Shown here piece after piece: positions 9,669 to 18,924 of a stretch of 22,859 bases of DNA. Numbering within the stretch: position 1 is the first letter of the stretch; each line of letters begins with the position of its first letter. The stretch is taken from positions 134,350-157,208 of the forward strand of contig BMAT01000348.1 in the NCBI GenBank assembly GCA_019649035.1, read 5' to 3'. A program made the position numbers and the translations under genes. The DNA is from Elysia marginata. Its lineage: Eukaryota > Mollusca > Gastropoda > Plakobranchidae. The notes under the pieces were generated by a model. That model made no database searches, had not been told where the DNA came from, and saw nothing but the letters and a program-made list of their open reading frames with translations.

Positions 9669-9942
9669 GTGCCTAATCCACTAAATGCTCTAAGCGCTTT
9701 AAATGAGTTCCCCGACAGGGCTTAGCCGACCAATCAGCCTTGTGAACTCACAAACCAACAGCGCTTTTCTTTATCATACTCTCAAGATCTTTCACTGCTC
9801 ATAGCCGAGTACTCATTTTAATGCCTCAGAGTCATGGGCGAAGAAACGTATGTAAATAACCTCAGTCAAAGACGCAGGGCTCAACCACCGATGGATCTCG
9901 CAGTCCGTCATTCCAGAGCCCACCACGTGACTAGACCATGAC
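9669..9942 (-). mobile_element. tRNA-derived SINE, family 2, copy B, minus strand
   Basis: On the minus strand it begins GTCATGGTCTAGTCACGTGG, with an A-box-like stretch at 9938-9923. A degenerate B box GGTTGAGCCC lies at 9886-9877. Its 3' end (plus strand GCCTAATCCACTAAATGCTC at 9671-9690) matches copy A, including GCTCTAAG, GCTTTAAA and GACAGG. It lies about 1.1 kb from copy A in the same orientation. No target-site duplication was seen. Confidence 0.78.
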
Positions 9943-10080
9943 ACCAGACATAACCATCACAATTAATTATACTATTTGATTCGGATAGTCCATATATTAA
10001 ATTGTTCTCAAAACAATAATTGTTACTAGTTCCCTCAATGTACTTAAGGTTCATTTTTACATGACTGACTGTCTTACTTT

Positions 10081-10410
10081 GCCAAAAGTATTGTACCGGC
10101 TCTGTGGCCTAGTGGTAAGACACTCGCTCAGAGATCGGAATATGCGTAGTTCGATCCCCGGCCGAGTCAAACCAAGGACTTTCAAATTGGTAATAGCAGC
10201 TGATCTGCCTAGTGTCTGGCATTATGAATTTAGTGTTATGTTTGGTCGATCCGGTGTCAGGATAATGTGACTGGGTCTGGTGTATGCAAGCGCTCCTTAC
10301 ATCCCAATATGGCAGCATGCTTTTAATTGTCCCAAGCGCCATCTCTGATATAACGTCTAAGTTGATTGGGACGTTGAAATTTAAACAACCAAACCAAGCC
10401 AAAAGTATTG
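10081..10410. repeat. 13-bp target-site duplication flanking a SINE
   Basis: GCCAAAAGTATTG at 10081-10093 is repeated perfectly at 10398-10410, directly outside the SINE. Confidence 0.93.
10094..10397 (+). mobile_element. tRNA-derived SINE, family 1, copy 2 (full length)
   Basis: The tRNA head carries the A box TGGCCTAGTGG (10105-10115) and a B box AGTTCGATCCC (10148-10158). The acceptor-stem-like GGCTCTG pairs with CCGAGTC at six of seven positions, which completes most of a cloverleaf. The body follows, and the 3' end runs CTAAGTTGATTGGGACGTTG into a short AAACAACCAAACC tail. The perfect 13-bp duplication on both sides shows an intact insertion. Open frames overlapping it on both strands (10061-10270, 10109-10414, 10284-10484) are SINE shadows and the same peptide fragments recur at other copies. 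Confidence 0.95.
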
Positions 10411-11280
10411 CCAATCCGCACAGTTTAATTATCTATGAATTTATCATGGTAGTATCTGGGTTTGGAGGAAATTTAAGTTGCTGAAGTTGGTATTTCAAAA
10501 AAATATTTAAAAAAACTGAGGCAATTATTCTAAACAGATTGCTGTGTACTTTCTAGATAAATGATTTGAATGAATGCTTTGCCATTGTTCTGTCCACTTA
10601 AAATATTTTTTTGGACACCAGGTCTTCAGTGAAACATGGGTTACGTTCAAGTTTTTAAGGAATATTTTATATCCTACTACATAATATAAACCATGTCCTA
10701 TCCTAGTTTGCCTGCTGAAACTCTTCGGTGGTTCAATTTATTGACAACTAGTTTTCGCCCGGTTTGCTGTGCTGCGCGTGGTTTCTGGTGTTTTTAGGCA
10801 TTTAAATATAAAAAAACTAGTGGACAAGACGTCTCCAACATTTCTTTGTTCAGCACGGCCAGAAAAGTACTCGCATATCGTCGTTTTCTTGGGCTAATTA
10901 GTCTAAATGATTGGAGAAAACAAACTTTAAACTAAATGTTATTTCTAACTCTACTTTCTTCTGTTTGCACACTACTAAACAGTTCCAAAGAGTATATTTA
11001 ATCTTTTCTAAGATTAATAATAGAAACTTCACCCGGTAAGCCACTCGATATTTTGTAAGCTTCGCTGACTTTTTTTCTGCGGTTCTTGCAGACAAGCCAT
11101 GTTTACACGTACATGATGTTATTTGTCTGAAATTAACAAAGAATCAGAAAAGAAAACAGGAAAACCATAATACATGTAGTTCTTCCAATGCGTGGGTCAC
11201 GAGATTTCACACATCAAGTCTCCAGAACACTCCTGGTACTTAAAGGATTAAAAATGTAACTACATTGTGTATAGTCCACC
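10411..11280. other. Non-coding, nothing firmly recognised
   Basis: A pyrimidine-rich stretch ending TTCTTGCAG at 11082-11090 is followed by about 50 open codons from 11092 to a TAA near 11241. The peptide resembles nothing known to me, and the open length is not remarkable for a whole-window search. No gene is called. Confidence 0.4.
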
Positions 11281-11490
11281 AAGTCACTGGCACTGGTGCC
11301 TGAGTTGCACTGGGTGACCCTGCGGTTTGCACTGCCAGGGCTGGCGACAGGCGGCACTAGCGGGTCCGCGCCTCACTTAACGACTTTGATCAGGTGCCAG
11401 TGTCTGGGATTGAGCTACTGCATAGACAGATTGCGGTCCCACGTACATTAGACTGACTAGCCAGTCACAGTTGATTGGGTAAGTTGAAAT
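11281..11490 (+). mobile_element. GC-rich retroposon-like fragment related to the family-1 SINE 3' half
   Basis: This interval is clearly richer in G and C than its surroundings. Part of it resembles the family-1 body: GATCAGGTGCCAGTGTCTGG against GATCTGCCTAGTGTCTGG. Its end, CAGTTGATTGGGTAAGTTGAAATTATAAA, resembles GTTGATTGGGACGTTGAAATTTAAA of copy 2. The left part (GGGTGACCCTGCGG, GGGCTGGCGACAGGCGG) has no counterpart in family 1. I read it as a distant relative that shares the 3' portion but has a different 5' part. No box pair or target-site duplication was found. Confidence 0.5.
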
Positions 11491-11887
11491 TATAAAAGAA
11501 AAAGTAATTCTCTTTGCAGAGTGCTTTGTGTGTACTGACCACTTAACATAGTTTTTTGAAACGTCTGCTGCCTTTACCACGACTTTTCAGTCCTCGAAGC
11601 TACTGTAAGTCGAAAATTCGGATCACACTTAAAGTATATATTTCGGGCATTTCCACTACAGCCTACTACTCTCAACTGCTAATTCATACCTTTAAAATCT
11701 TAGTCTCTTTTATCAGTAATAGTATACATTTCTGTATTGTATTTTTTTTTCACCGTCCAGTTCTTAGCGTTATAAAAATAGGCTGTCCTTCCTTTTCCTT
11801 TGCTTGTCCTCCCTTCAGTTTTTCAAACTATTGCAGTTAAGCCGAGTAAATTAGTACTATAGTAGTAGCTAGATAATCGATGGGAGC
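11491..11887. other. Non-coding, nothing recognised
   Basis: A 94-residue plus-strand open frame (11556-11840) is Ser/Phe/Ile-rich with hydrophobic stretches, but it lacks family resemblance or context and is not called. Confidence 0.45.
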
Positions 11888-11918
11888 NNNNNNNNNNNNN
11901 NNNNNNNNNNNNNNNNNN
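11888..11918. other. Assembly gap of 31 N
   Basis: Thirty-one unknown bases. The odd size suggests an estimated rather than a default gap length. No feature can be traced across it. Confidence 0.99.
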
Positions 11919-12549
11919 GGCTCAAAGCAAATATTTTGATCGAGAGAATAGAAAAAAAATTAACTTTTGTGTTTGTGATCATAACGTTCTTCAATCGTCT
12001 TTGTTCTCACTTTTCTCTTGACCAGGCTAAAGGGGGTTGGTTCTATAAATATTATGTTATCTTTTTATTCCGATTTGATTTTTCTTGATTTAAAAAAAAA
12101 TAGTACCCTCTTCTCCTTTTAGGTCACAAAGTTTTTTTTCATTCCATAAACCGCCCTTCTTAACTTCAAGCCGTATCGTTTTATTTTCTTTCTGCATCGT
12201 AATATTCGTTCCTTGACATCTTCGTTCCCATCATTTTCACTCACCAAGAGTCTTTCTACCGCCACCTTGCATTATTCTTAAGTTAGTTTTTTTAATGTAT
12301 CTGGTTTTTTACAAGTCAAAGTCTTACTCTTCTACAGATTACCCAATCATTCAGGGTTCACTGGTAGAGCACAGAGAAACCTATTCAGAAACAGTGAAAC
12401 TTCAGAATATTAAAAACAGACAGCCGAATTTTACCTGTAGTTTCTTGATTATTCAATAAACAAGAGTTAAATATTGAGGCAGTATATAGAAATCATACTA
12501 CAAAATATTTTTTCTCGGTCTCTTTTTTTTAAATATAATTATAGAACTG
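11919..12549. other. Non-coding, nothing recognised
   Basis: AT-rich with long T-rich patches. No supported feature. Confidence 0.5.
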
Positions 12550-12625
12550 CAAAAGTGGCCGCGTGGTTGGAACACTCGCTCAGTTGCAGTAGGTGTTAGC
12601 TATTTTAAGTTTGATCAACATGGCG
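12550..12625 (+). mobile_element. Degenerate tRNA-like SINE head fragment
   Basis: GTGGCCGCGTGGTTGGAACACTCGCTCAG aligns with the family-1 head GTGGCCTAGTGG-TAAGACACTCGCTCAG and also looks like a tRNA-Leu-type D arm. A weak B-box-like AGTTTGATCAA lies at about 12609-12619. Beyond that, resemblance to family 1 is lost. This is either a very decayed copy or a separate tRNA-derived family. Confidence 0.45.
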
Positions 12626-13550
12626 TGATTTACTGATTTATCGTTTCAGTCTTGCCTGGTACAACCTAGATCGTTTTATGAGGGAGAAACAGCAGGTTAT
12701 ATCGTTACAGGAAGAAAGCCAGTTTAAGTTTGGGGAGATAGTTTTGTGTCAATAGTAGGTACGAAAAAGTAAGAACAAACCTTACATTTAAGAACTGTAT
12801 TAGAAATGATTATTTAGAATATATTTACTGTTTACTTAAGAGTCTTTATTGTCTTTTATGTGGCATTTTTTCCGGTGCTACAAATTTTTGCATTCCCACT
12901 AACTGGAAACTTTGTTGTTAACTCAAAATAGTAGATACGCTTTTAAAAAGGAAGCAAAGGTGTTAATAAAGCTGCAGTTTAAAAAAAGAAACATAGGCAG
13001 TGGGATGTTAAACTTTCCTATGAAAAAAAAAACTTTGACACCTAAATCTAAGTCACTAACTTGTTTCACAAAATTCGGACCTCATAATTGTTGTACTAGA
13101 AGCGGAAAAAACGGTCGAAATTCGGTCCATGAGATTATAAAAGAGAAATTCACCATAAGGTTTTCGACTTGTGAAAGGCTGGATATACTCATGACCAAGG
13201 AAAAAAAACTGATGGGATAACGAGTTTATGTGAGGAGATGGGAGGTGAAAGTAATGACAGATGTTTAACAGCATAAGTACACCCCCGCCTAGATCCACCA
13301 GTCGGAGCTTACAACTACGCAAACTACCAATAAACAGGATGTATTAAAGTTGTGAGGGATGTTATTTGAAACAGTACATGTTTACTGTAATTCTTGGAAA
13401 ACAGTGGTGTGAAAATATTTTTGCAATAAACCGATATGACATCCATATTTTTTAAACAAACTATTTCTGTGGATTATTGAAATTCCTAATACATGTAGTA
13501 AGTTAAATTAGAGGTGGCAAAAAATACAAAATAGTTTTTTTTAATTCAAT
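12626..13550. other. Non-coding, nothing recognised
   Basis: The 102-residue Lys-rich frame at 12912-13220 and the overlapping minus-strand frame at 13056-13322 match nothing I know and show no splice-bounded structure. Confidence 0.45.
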
Positions 13551-13563
13551 GCAAATCCGAAAA

Positions 13564-13862
13564 CCGGCTCTGTGGCCTATTGCTAAGACCTTCGCTCAGA
13601 GATCGGGAAATGCGTGGTTCGATCCCCAGCCGAGTTAAATCAAGGACTTTGAACTTGGTATTAGCAGCTGATCCGCCTATTGTCTGGCATTATGGATTTA
13701 TTCTTAAGTCTGGTCGGCCCGGTGTCAAGATAATGTGAAAGGGTGTGGTGTACGCAAGCGCTCCTTACATCACAATGTGGCAGCACGTTTTCAATTGTCC
13801 ACAGCGCCGTCTCTGATATAACCTCGAAATTGACTGGGACGTTAAAAACTCAAACAACCAAA
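13564..13862 (+). mobile_element. tRNA-derived SINE, family 1, copy 3 (full length)
   Basis: The head has an A box TGGCCTATTGC (13573-13583) and a B box GGTTCGATCCC (13616-13626) identical to the family consensus. The body and 3' end (ATTGACTGGGACGTTAAAAACTC, then CAAACAACCAAAG) match the other copies. An imperfect 15-bp target-site duplication, GCAAATCCGAAAACC (13551-13565) and GCGAACCTGAAAACC (13863-13877), matches at 12 of 15 positions. This suggests an older insertion than copies 1 and 2. Confidence 0.92.
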
Positions 13863-13877
13863 GCGAACCTGAAAACC

Positions 13878-14835
13878 TATGAGAGCACAGTCTGTCGTGA
13901 GAGAGAGTTTTTTCTTCTTCTTTAAATCAGCTTTACATGCTTTTTTTCTTGCAATGCCAAATTGGCTCGCAAGGTGGTTCATACTGAAGGTCAATGGTAG
14001 TAATATTGCCTTACATCAGGTAGTGGACGGGACGGAAATCCGAAAATCTGCCTTGACGTAATTCGACCACAGCGATTGACACTAATCCGAGTAATCTACA
14101 AAGTACAAACAACAATCGTGACACCGCAGCACGAACAGGAAAGGTGTGTAAGTTTATGTTTTTTTCTAGATCTAAGTTATGAAGTTATCTAAGTGGCGCA
14201 AAAGATTTTTGGGCTGCTTATGTTTTGATGGATAATTTATGCAGCTCCCAAATGCAAGAAAGTGATGGGCCTAGATTACTTTTTAAATCAAGTACGGCAT
14301 GCGATTAAAAAAATAAAATGCAGAATATTAGATTATTCTGTTAACATTGGTTAACATTTTTTAAATATGCACAAAATAAACAAACAGTTTTCATTACGGC
14401 TCACGTTGTAGAATTATATTGCAATAAAATAGAGGAGGTATTATATTCTTCAAATAATTCGTATTTTTGTTCTCAAGTTTGCATGATTTATTTCAGAACT
14501 TTACGAAGTCAATTTTCATAGAAATTCTATACAAAAAACCGCTGAATCAGCCGAAATTGGTACCTACCATAAATAATCAATAAACAACGATTTAAAAGAT
14601 CATAGAGTGATGTGCACGTCCTTGTCACACAAAATAAGAATCGAGTTAATTAAGATTCGTCTTAGCAAGTTCGATTTAAGCAAAGTTGACTAAATGTACA
14701 AATTTTATCAACAAAAAAAAATTAATAAAACCAAAGGTTTTTTTTTCAAACTCAACAGCGCACACAATAGAAAGTTGTTTGTCAAGGTAACTAAGACTTA
14801 ACCACAATCCCTGATGAGATTGATAGTGATGAGAA
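13878..14835. other. Non-coding, nothing recognised
   Basis: AT-rich. A short direct repeat GTTAACATT occurs twice at about 14340-14358. No coding or tRNA-like signal. Confidence 0.5.
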
Positions 14836-14848
14836 CCCCCCCCCCCCC
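14836..14848. repeat. C13 homopolymer
   Basis: Thirteen consecutive C, of equal length to the run at 8986-8998. Confidence 0.9.
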
Positions 14849-15069
14849 AATCCCGCTGATGTAAAGGCCTAGATTCTAGTAACTTTTAGTAGTCTCGCAA
14901 AGACCTTGTTGATACATGACCTATAGATTTTTGGTTAGGTACTGGGCGTTTAAAAAAAAATAATGTGCCTTTTTGTTTATTTACACACAAAAAAATAATT
15001 TTTTTCTGATTCCTAGATCGTGTCCTCGAAAATGGAGTTTTAGTTTTTAGGTTAATCATTTTTTAATAA

Positions 15070-15090
15070 GCTTTGTTTAATGAACAAAGC
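15070..15090. repeat. 8-bp perfect hairpin
   Basis: GCTTTGTT (15070-15077) and AACAAAGC (15083-15090) are perfect inverted repeats around a five-base loop. No T run follows in the expected place, and there is no gene to terminate, so no function is assigned. Confidence 0.6.
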
Positions 15091-15124
15091 CCTAATAACT
15101 TCTTGTGGTTCTGACATTATAACA

Positions 15125-15315
15125 TTATAACCGTGTGGATCAGCAGTAACTACGGTTCAAAACCTACATTCTCGGTATTAGCCTGTCTCTATGACATTTA
15201 CCTCTGCTCACGTCCAGTGGTAATGAAAAGGCCCTTTCGCTGAGTTGGTCGCGTGAAGGTTGTAGGAAGAAAAAAGGCCTGGAGGTGACCAAACCAACAC
15301 CAACAACAACAGCGA
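15125..15315 (+). mobile_element. Possible decayed SINE with CAA-rich tail
   Basis: GGTTCAAAACC at about 15153-15163 matches the B-box form GGTTCRANNCC. A second tRNA-like word, TCCAGTGGTAATG, lies near 15214. The stretch ends in CCAAACCAACACCAACAACAACAG (about 15289-15312), similar in style to the tails of family 1. No clear A box at the right distance and no target-site duplication were found, so this is tentative. Confidence 0.3.
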
Positions 15316-15319
15316 CTTG

Positions 15320-16089
15320 TTACAGTCAACGTCCTTGTATTTCCGAAGGTCAGGCTAAGGTCAAACAGATGTAGTGCACCTGTAGCATATAACGTAATCT
15401 TAGAATGAAGTGGAAACTTGAGCAAAAGAAATTGTGCAGGGTAGGAATGGGTGAGAGGTAAAAAAAAACTTTTGTGATGGTAGCCTTGGCCCCATATAAA
15501 AATTAATGTTATACTTCCTTTTTTTCAGTAGTAAATTTTCCAAAGGTTGTTATATTAAAAAATTTAAACGATCAATGAATAAAATACAATAAAAAAGGGC
15601 AAAATTAACGATTGGGTAAAAAAAGTAAAATAAATATAACAATAGCCTTGACCTTATCCAAAATGTTTTTTTAAATTTTTTTAAAATTTATAATAGATAT
15701 TTTTTAAAGATTTCTATTGTCATAAAAATTAACAACTATTTAAGTATGAGTATGGCACCGGTACAATGAATAGAAGAGAAAACTGTTGATTGGGTATAAT
15801 AGAGCAAAGCGCAAAATTAAGAAAATATATAGTTATTACAAAAGATAACATTTCATAGTATGTTGTATGTCTTTAAAAACTAAAAACATTAACAAATGAG
15901 GCATTCCCAAAAGTTGGTCCATGAAACATGGACATTGAGGTGAAAAAATTAAACTCCCCCAAAGCACTTTAAATTGGGTCTATGATATAGAGAAATTATC
16001 TATCTTAACTAATGTGAAAGAAAAAAAGATAAAAAATTTTACCATTGTAAAGGTAAAAGCCGTTATAATTACAGCTCCCTTCATATTGA
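15320..16089. other. AT-rich non-coding stretch
   Basis: Very AT-rich, with no recognisable element. A weak word GGACATTGAG at 15930 lies about 160 bp before the first clear motif of the array that follows; this may be chance. Confidence 0.45.
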
Positions 16090-16668
16090 GCACATAACGA
16101 TTAACTCCGATAGAAGTTTATAATTCTAAAAGTATGCATGTTTTATGGGATATTTGTGGTAGGAGGTTTTAGGCTACCCATTATTGAAAAACTACAACAG
16201 TTTTTATGAGTTTCACTCAGTTTATTTTTTTGTAGAGGCAAAAATGTGCCGAGACATGCTGTGTTTATGGAAACCCAATACTGACAAGTTCAAAATTTCA
16301 ATAAATATGTAACAGATTCTATTCAAATTTGAATAAAATTATCTTAAGTTCACACTAGACCTTGCAAGTATGAAAGTTTTCAATTAGAATTATTTTTAAC
16401 AATGGGAACATAATGTCAATTTTCGGACATAACGTTCACTACAAAAGTGTAATTATTAAACGATTCTATTAGAAATAAAAAACACAAGCTTTTTGCAAGT
16501 TAATTTGTGATAAATTTATGTTTTCAGAGGTCTAGAGGGACAATTTTGATAAAACACGGTATATTTTCCCTTTTTTCCATAATCTTAACACGTATCATAT
16601 TGAGGACATAACGTTCACTACAAAATTTAAACTAAAAGAAAAGAAAAAAACAACAAATTCTCTTTAAA

Positions 16669-16686
16669 AAATCTAGATCTAGATTT
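16669..16686. repeat. 18-bp perfect palindrome
   Basis: AAATCTAGATCTAGATTT equals its own reverse complement. It lies inside the phased array between two of its motifs. Confidence 0.95.
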
Positions 16687-17164
16687 GGATCTTATCATAC
16701 ACAGTATGAGCCTTGAATCTACTCTCTGATAAACATTGTCGATACAATTTTACACACAACTGCTACTTAAAATCTCAGGTTATTTATTTGGACATAACAC
16801 TCACTCCGTAAAGTTCTCGTTAGATCTATATTTTCAAACCTAGATCTAGTTCCAGAAATACACATTTTTCCTATTCTATATACCCTAAGAAAAGGTTTTT
16901 TGATAAATTTACTTCATTTTGTGTCAATAGGCTTATGTTAATTGAAAAATGCTATTGCAGTCTGGACATAACATTCACTACAAAGAAAAATTGTTGTGAA
17001 TTTCCTTTGTTCTTATTCCCATGATTTTAGGCAAACTCAGCATGAAAATGATTGTAGCTCAAGAATCTATAGGACAGGTGGAAGTTTCTATAAAAAAAAA
17101 CTTGTGCTGCAGCCATTCTTTCACTGAATGTGGCTTCAACAGTTTTAGGACATAACGCAGTTTT

Positions 17165-17555
17165 GCGGACATAACGCCACTCCAAACATTCACTCCGATA
17201 GATCTAATCACTTGCTCTGAAAATTTGCTGTGATTAGGCTTATGGGGTCAATATTTTCAAATGTGAAACCCAATTCTGTACTGAATCAAGCTATAAAGAG
17301 GTTTATGGTTGTACCAAATATTAAAATATTTATAATTGTTGAGGACATAACACTTCACAACAATTGTTGCTTGAATCAAAAACCACCGATTTTCTTGACG
17401 AGAGTTACTCTTCTAAAACTGATGAGTGTCCAGTTTCAATCCCAAAAAGTTGCTTTTTTTGAAACATTGCCTGTGGTAATTAAATTAACAATAGAAACTA
17501 ACATTTTCGCGTGTGTTTGTAGATCTAGCATTTTTAAAACAAGCGTTATGTCCGC
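17165..17555. repeat. 13-bp perfect inverted repeat pair
   Basis: GCGGACATAACGC at 17165-17177 and its exact reverse complement GCGTTATGTCCGC at 17543-17555 bracket 365 bases. Matching stops abruptly outside the 13 bases on both sides. Confidence 0.9.
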
Positions 17556-17580
17556 TAGACCTAAGCAAATCTAGACGGTG

Positions 17581-18227
17581 CACTTCTTTGAATGAAAAGA
17601 TTGACGTACTTTTTCAGTATAGGTCTATCAGACCTCCTGCAATTAGTATTCATCGCCAAAAGCTGTAAGGTTGAATCGGGAAGAAGGTCATTTGAAAGGT
17701 AAAGTAGGTCACTAAAAGTATTGGGTTAAAGAAGACATGGTATAAACTGGACGAACTTTGGGGACAGCCTCAAATGGTTTAAAAAAGAAAAAAAAAACAG
17801 TCGCATTATTTAAATAGAAAACTCTCATGTTAATTTTTTAGAATTTTTTTACGTTTTCATATCTCTTACCGCAACCATCAAAGTTTTTTTAGATAGTCAA
17901 ACTCGAACATTACTGGCTTGTAAAACCTTCAGTTCGAAAGTTGCCTTTCATTCCTCTGATGCGTTTCTCATAATTATTCTAGTAGTCTCTCTTTGTAAGT
18001 TTTCTATTTTAAATATTAACCTGAAAAAAATTTGTTTCTATGAAAATGATCTCAAAAAGTAACAAACGAGCTTACAGATAGCTAGATAGACCTAGAACCT
18101 AAGTTGCGAAGAACTTTTTAAGCTGAGGGCCATTCTTAACCTCATTGCAGGTATGCTATACGTTTTACGGTCTTATCTGCTGAAATCAACACTATCAATC
18201 AGTGATAATTTGGGTGGCATTTTTTAC
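17581..18227. other. Non-coding, nothing recognised
   Basis: AT-rich sequence after the phased array. No supported feature. Confidence 0.5.
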
Positions 18228-18323
18228 AAAAGAGAGATAGAAAGGGAGAGGGAGGGAGAGATAGAGAGAGAGAAAGAGGGCGAGGGAGAAAGATGTAGAC
18301 AGAAAGAGATAGATCATAGATAG

Positions 18324-18378
<55 letters not shown>
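18228..18378. repeat. GA-rich tract with (TAGA)7 and (GA)18
   Basis: A degenerate purine-rich GA region (18228-18316) leads into seven TAGA units (18317-18344), then about 18 GA units (18343-18378). The minus-strand Ser/Leu-rich frame at 18199-18405 is a repeat artefact. Confidence 0.95.
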
Positions 18379-18379
<1 letters not shown>

Positions 18380-18890
18380 GGACGAAGAGAATTACATGAT
18401 ATCATACAATTGTAGCGTTAGGAAGTCACGATGTTTAATTAAGCGGCATCCTCATAAAATAAAACTACATATTAGTTTTTGTAATAGAAGAATAGAAATG
18501 TTTATCTCTTGATTAAGGCAAAATACACGAAAAGATAGAGATAAATGCCAGGATTATGCATGCGAATCAAAAGATTTGGATACTCCTGGTATACTTGACA
18601 GATTAAACCTTGCCTATAAAGTCATTTTGAAACTTTATGAAATCTTGATGAAAGGCTAAAAAAAGACGTTTCAGCTAGAATAAAACATTAATCATAATTT
18701 TTTGACAATATCAGCAATGACAAAATTCTAAAAACTTAAGTTGTTTTCTTTTTAATTCGCGATAAAAGCAAGGGCTGATACTTTTTAGGGATTATCATAT
18801 TGAGAGTAGGATTACGTAGAGATGTCTGTTGGCCATCGTTTGATCCACATCAATATCTTCAAGAGCAAGAAGTTAACGTTTGTATAATTG
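18379..18890. other. Non-coding, nothing recognised
   Basis: AT-rich, complex sequence. No supported element or coding frame. Confidence 0.5.
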
Positions 18891-18924
18891 CATTGATCTA
18901 ATAGCAATTAGCCTGTGATCAATG
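18891..18924. promoter_or_regulatory. Nested dyad with homeodomain-type cores (candidate cis-element)
   Basis: CATTGATC (18891-18898) and GATCAATG (18917-18924) are perfect inverted repeats. Inside them CTAAT (18898-18902) and ATTAG (18907-18911) form a second dyad around AGCA. ATTA/TAAT words are the core of most homeodomain sites, and ATTGATC/GATCAAT resembles Cut/Onecut-type sites. This is pattern-based inference with no evidence of activity. The following 150 bp also contain TTAATTA and GAGATAAAAG (GATA-type). Confidence 0.3.

Larger units (their letters stand above)
16090..17555 (+). repeat. Phased array of GGACATAACGTTCACT-like motifs, period about 180 bp
   Basis: Copies near GGACATAACGTTCACT lie at 16425-16440, 16604-16619, 16790-16805 (ACACTCACT variant), 16964-16979 (ACATTCACT), 17148-17157 (GGACATAACG only), 17167-17181 and 17343-17358. 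Spacings between successive copies are 179, 186, 174, 184, then 19 for the doubled unit, then 176. An earlier partial copy GCACATAACG is at 16090-16099, and an inverted copy is at 17544-17553. Several copies continue into ACTCCGATAGATCTA or ACTACAAA. Sequence between motifs is AT-rich and largely different from unit to unit. I do not recognise the element. It may be a strongly decayed satellite. The 114-residue frame at 17230-17574 lies inside it and has no recognisable domain. Confidence 0.75.

Noticed and set aside
10094-10170. A functional tRNA gene
   Set aside because: Both boxes are present and a cloverleaf is nearly formed, but the sequence continues into a repeated body with a tail and target-site duplications, so it is a SINE head.
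10061-10484. Open frames on both strands that recur at other SINE copies
   Set aside because: They are translations of the family-1 SINE, which is a non-coding pol III-type element.
11082-11243. Acceptor-like site followed by about 50 open codons
   Set aside because: Open length is within chance for a 22.9-kb search on both strands, and the peptide has no recognisable features.
12912-13322. 102-residue plus and 88-residue minus frames
   Set aside because: They overlap on opposite strands, lack any recognisable domain, and neither has supporting context.
17230-17574. 114-residue plus-strand frame as a gene or transposase fragment
   Set aside because: No motif recognised. It runs through the phased motif array and translates the array motif itself.
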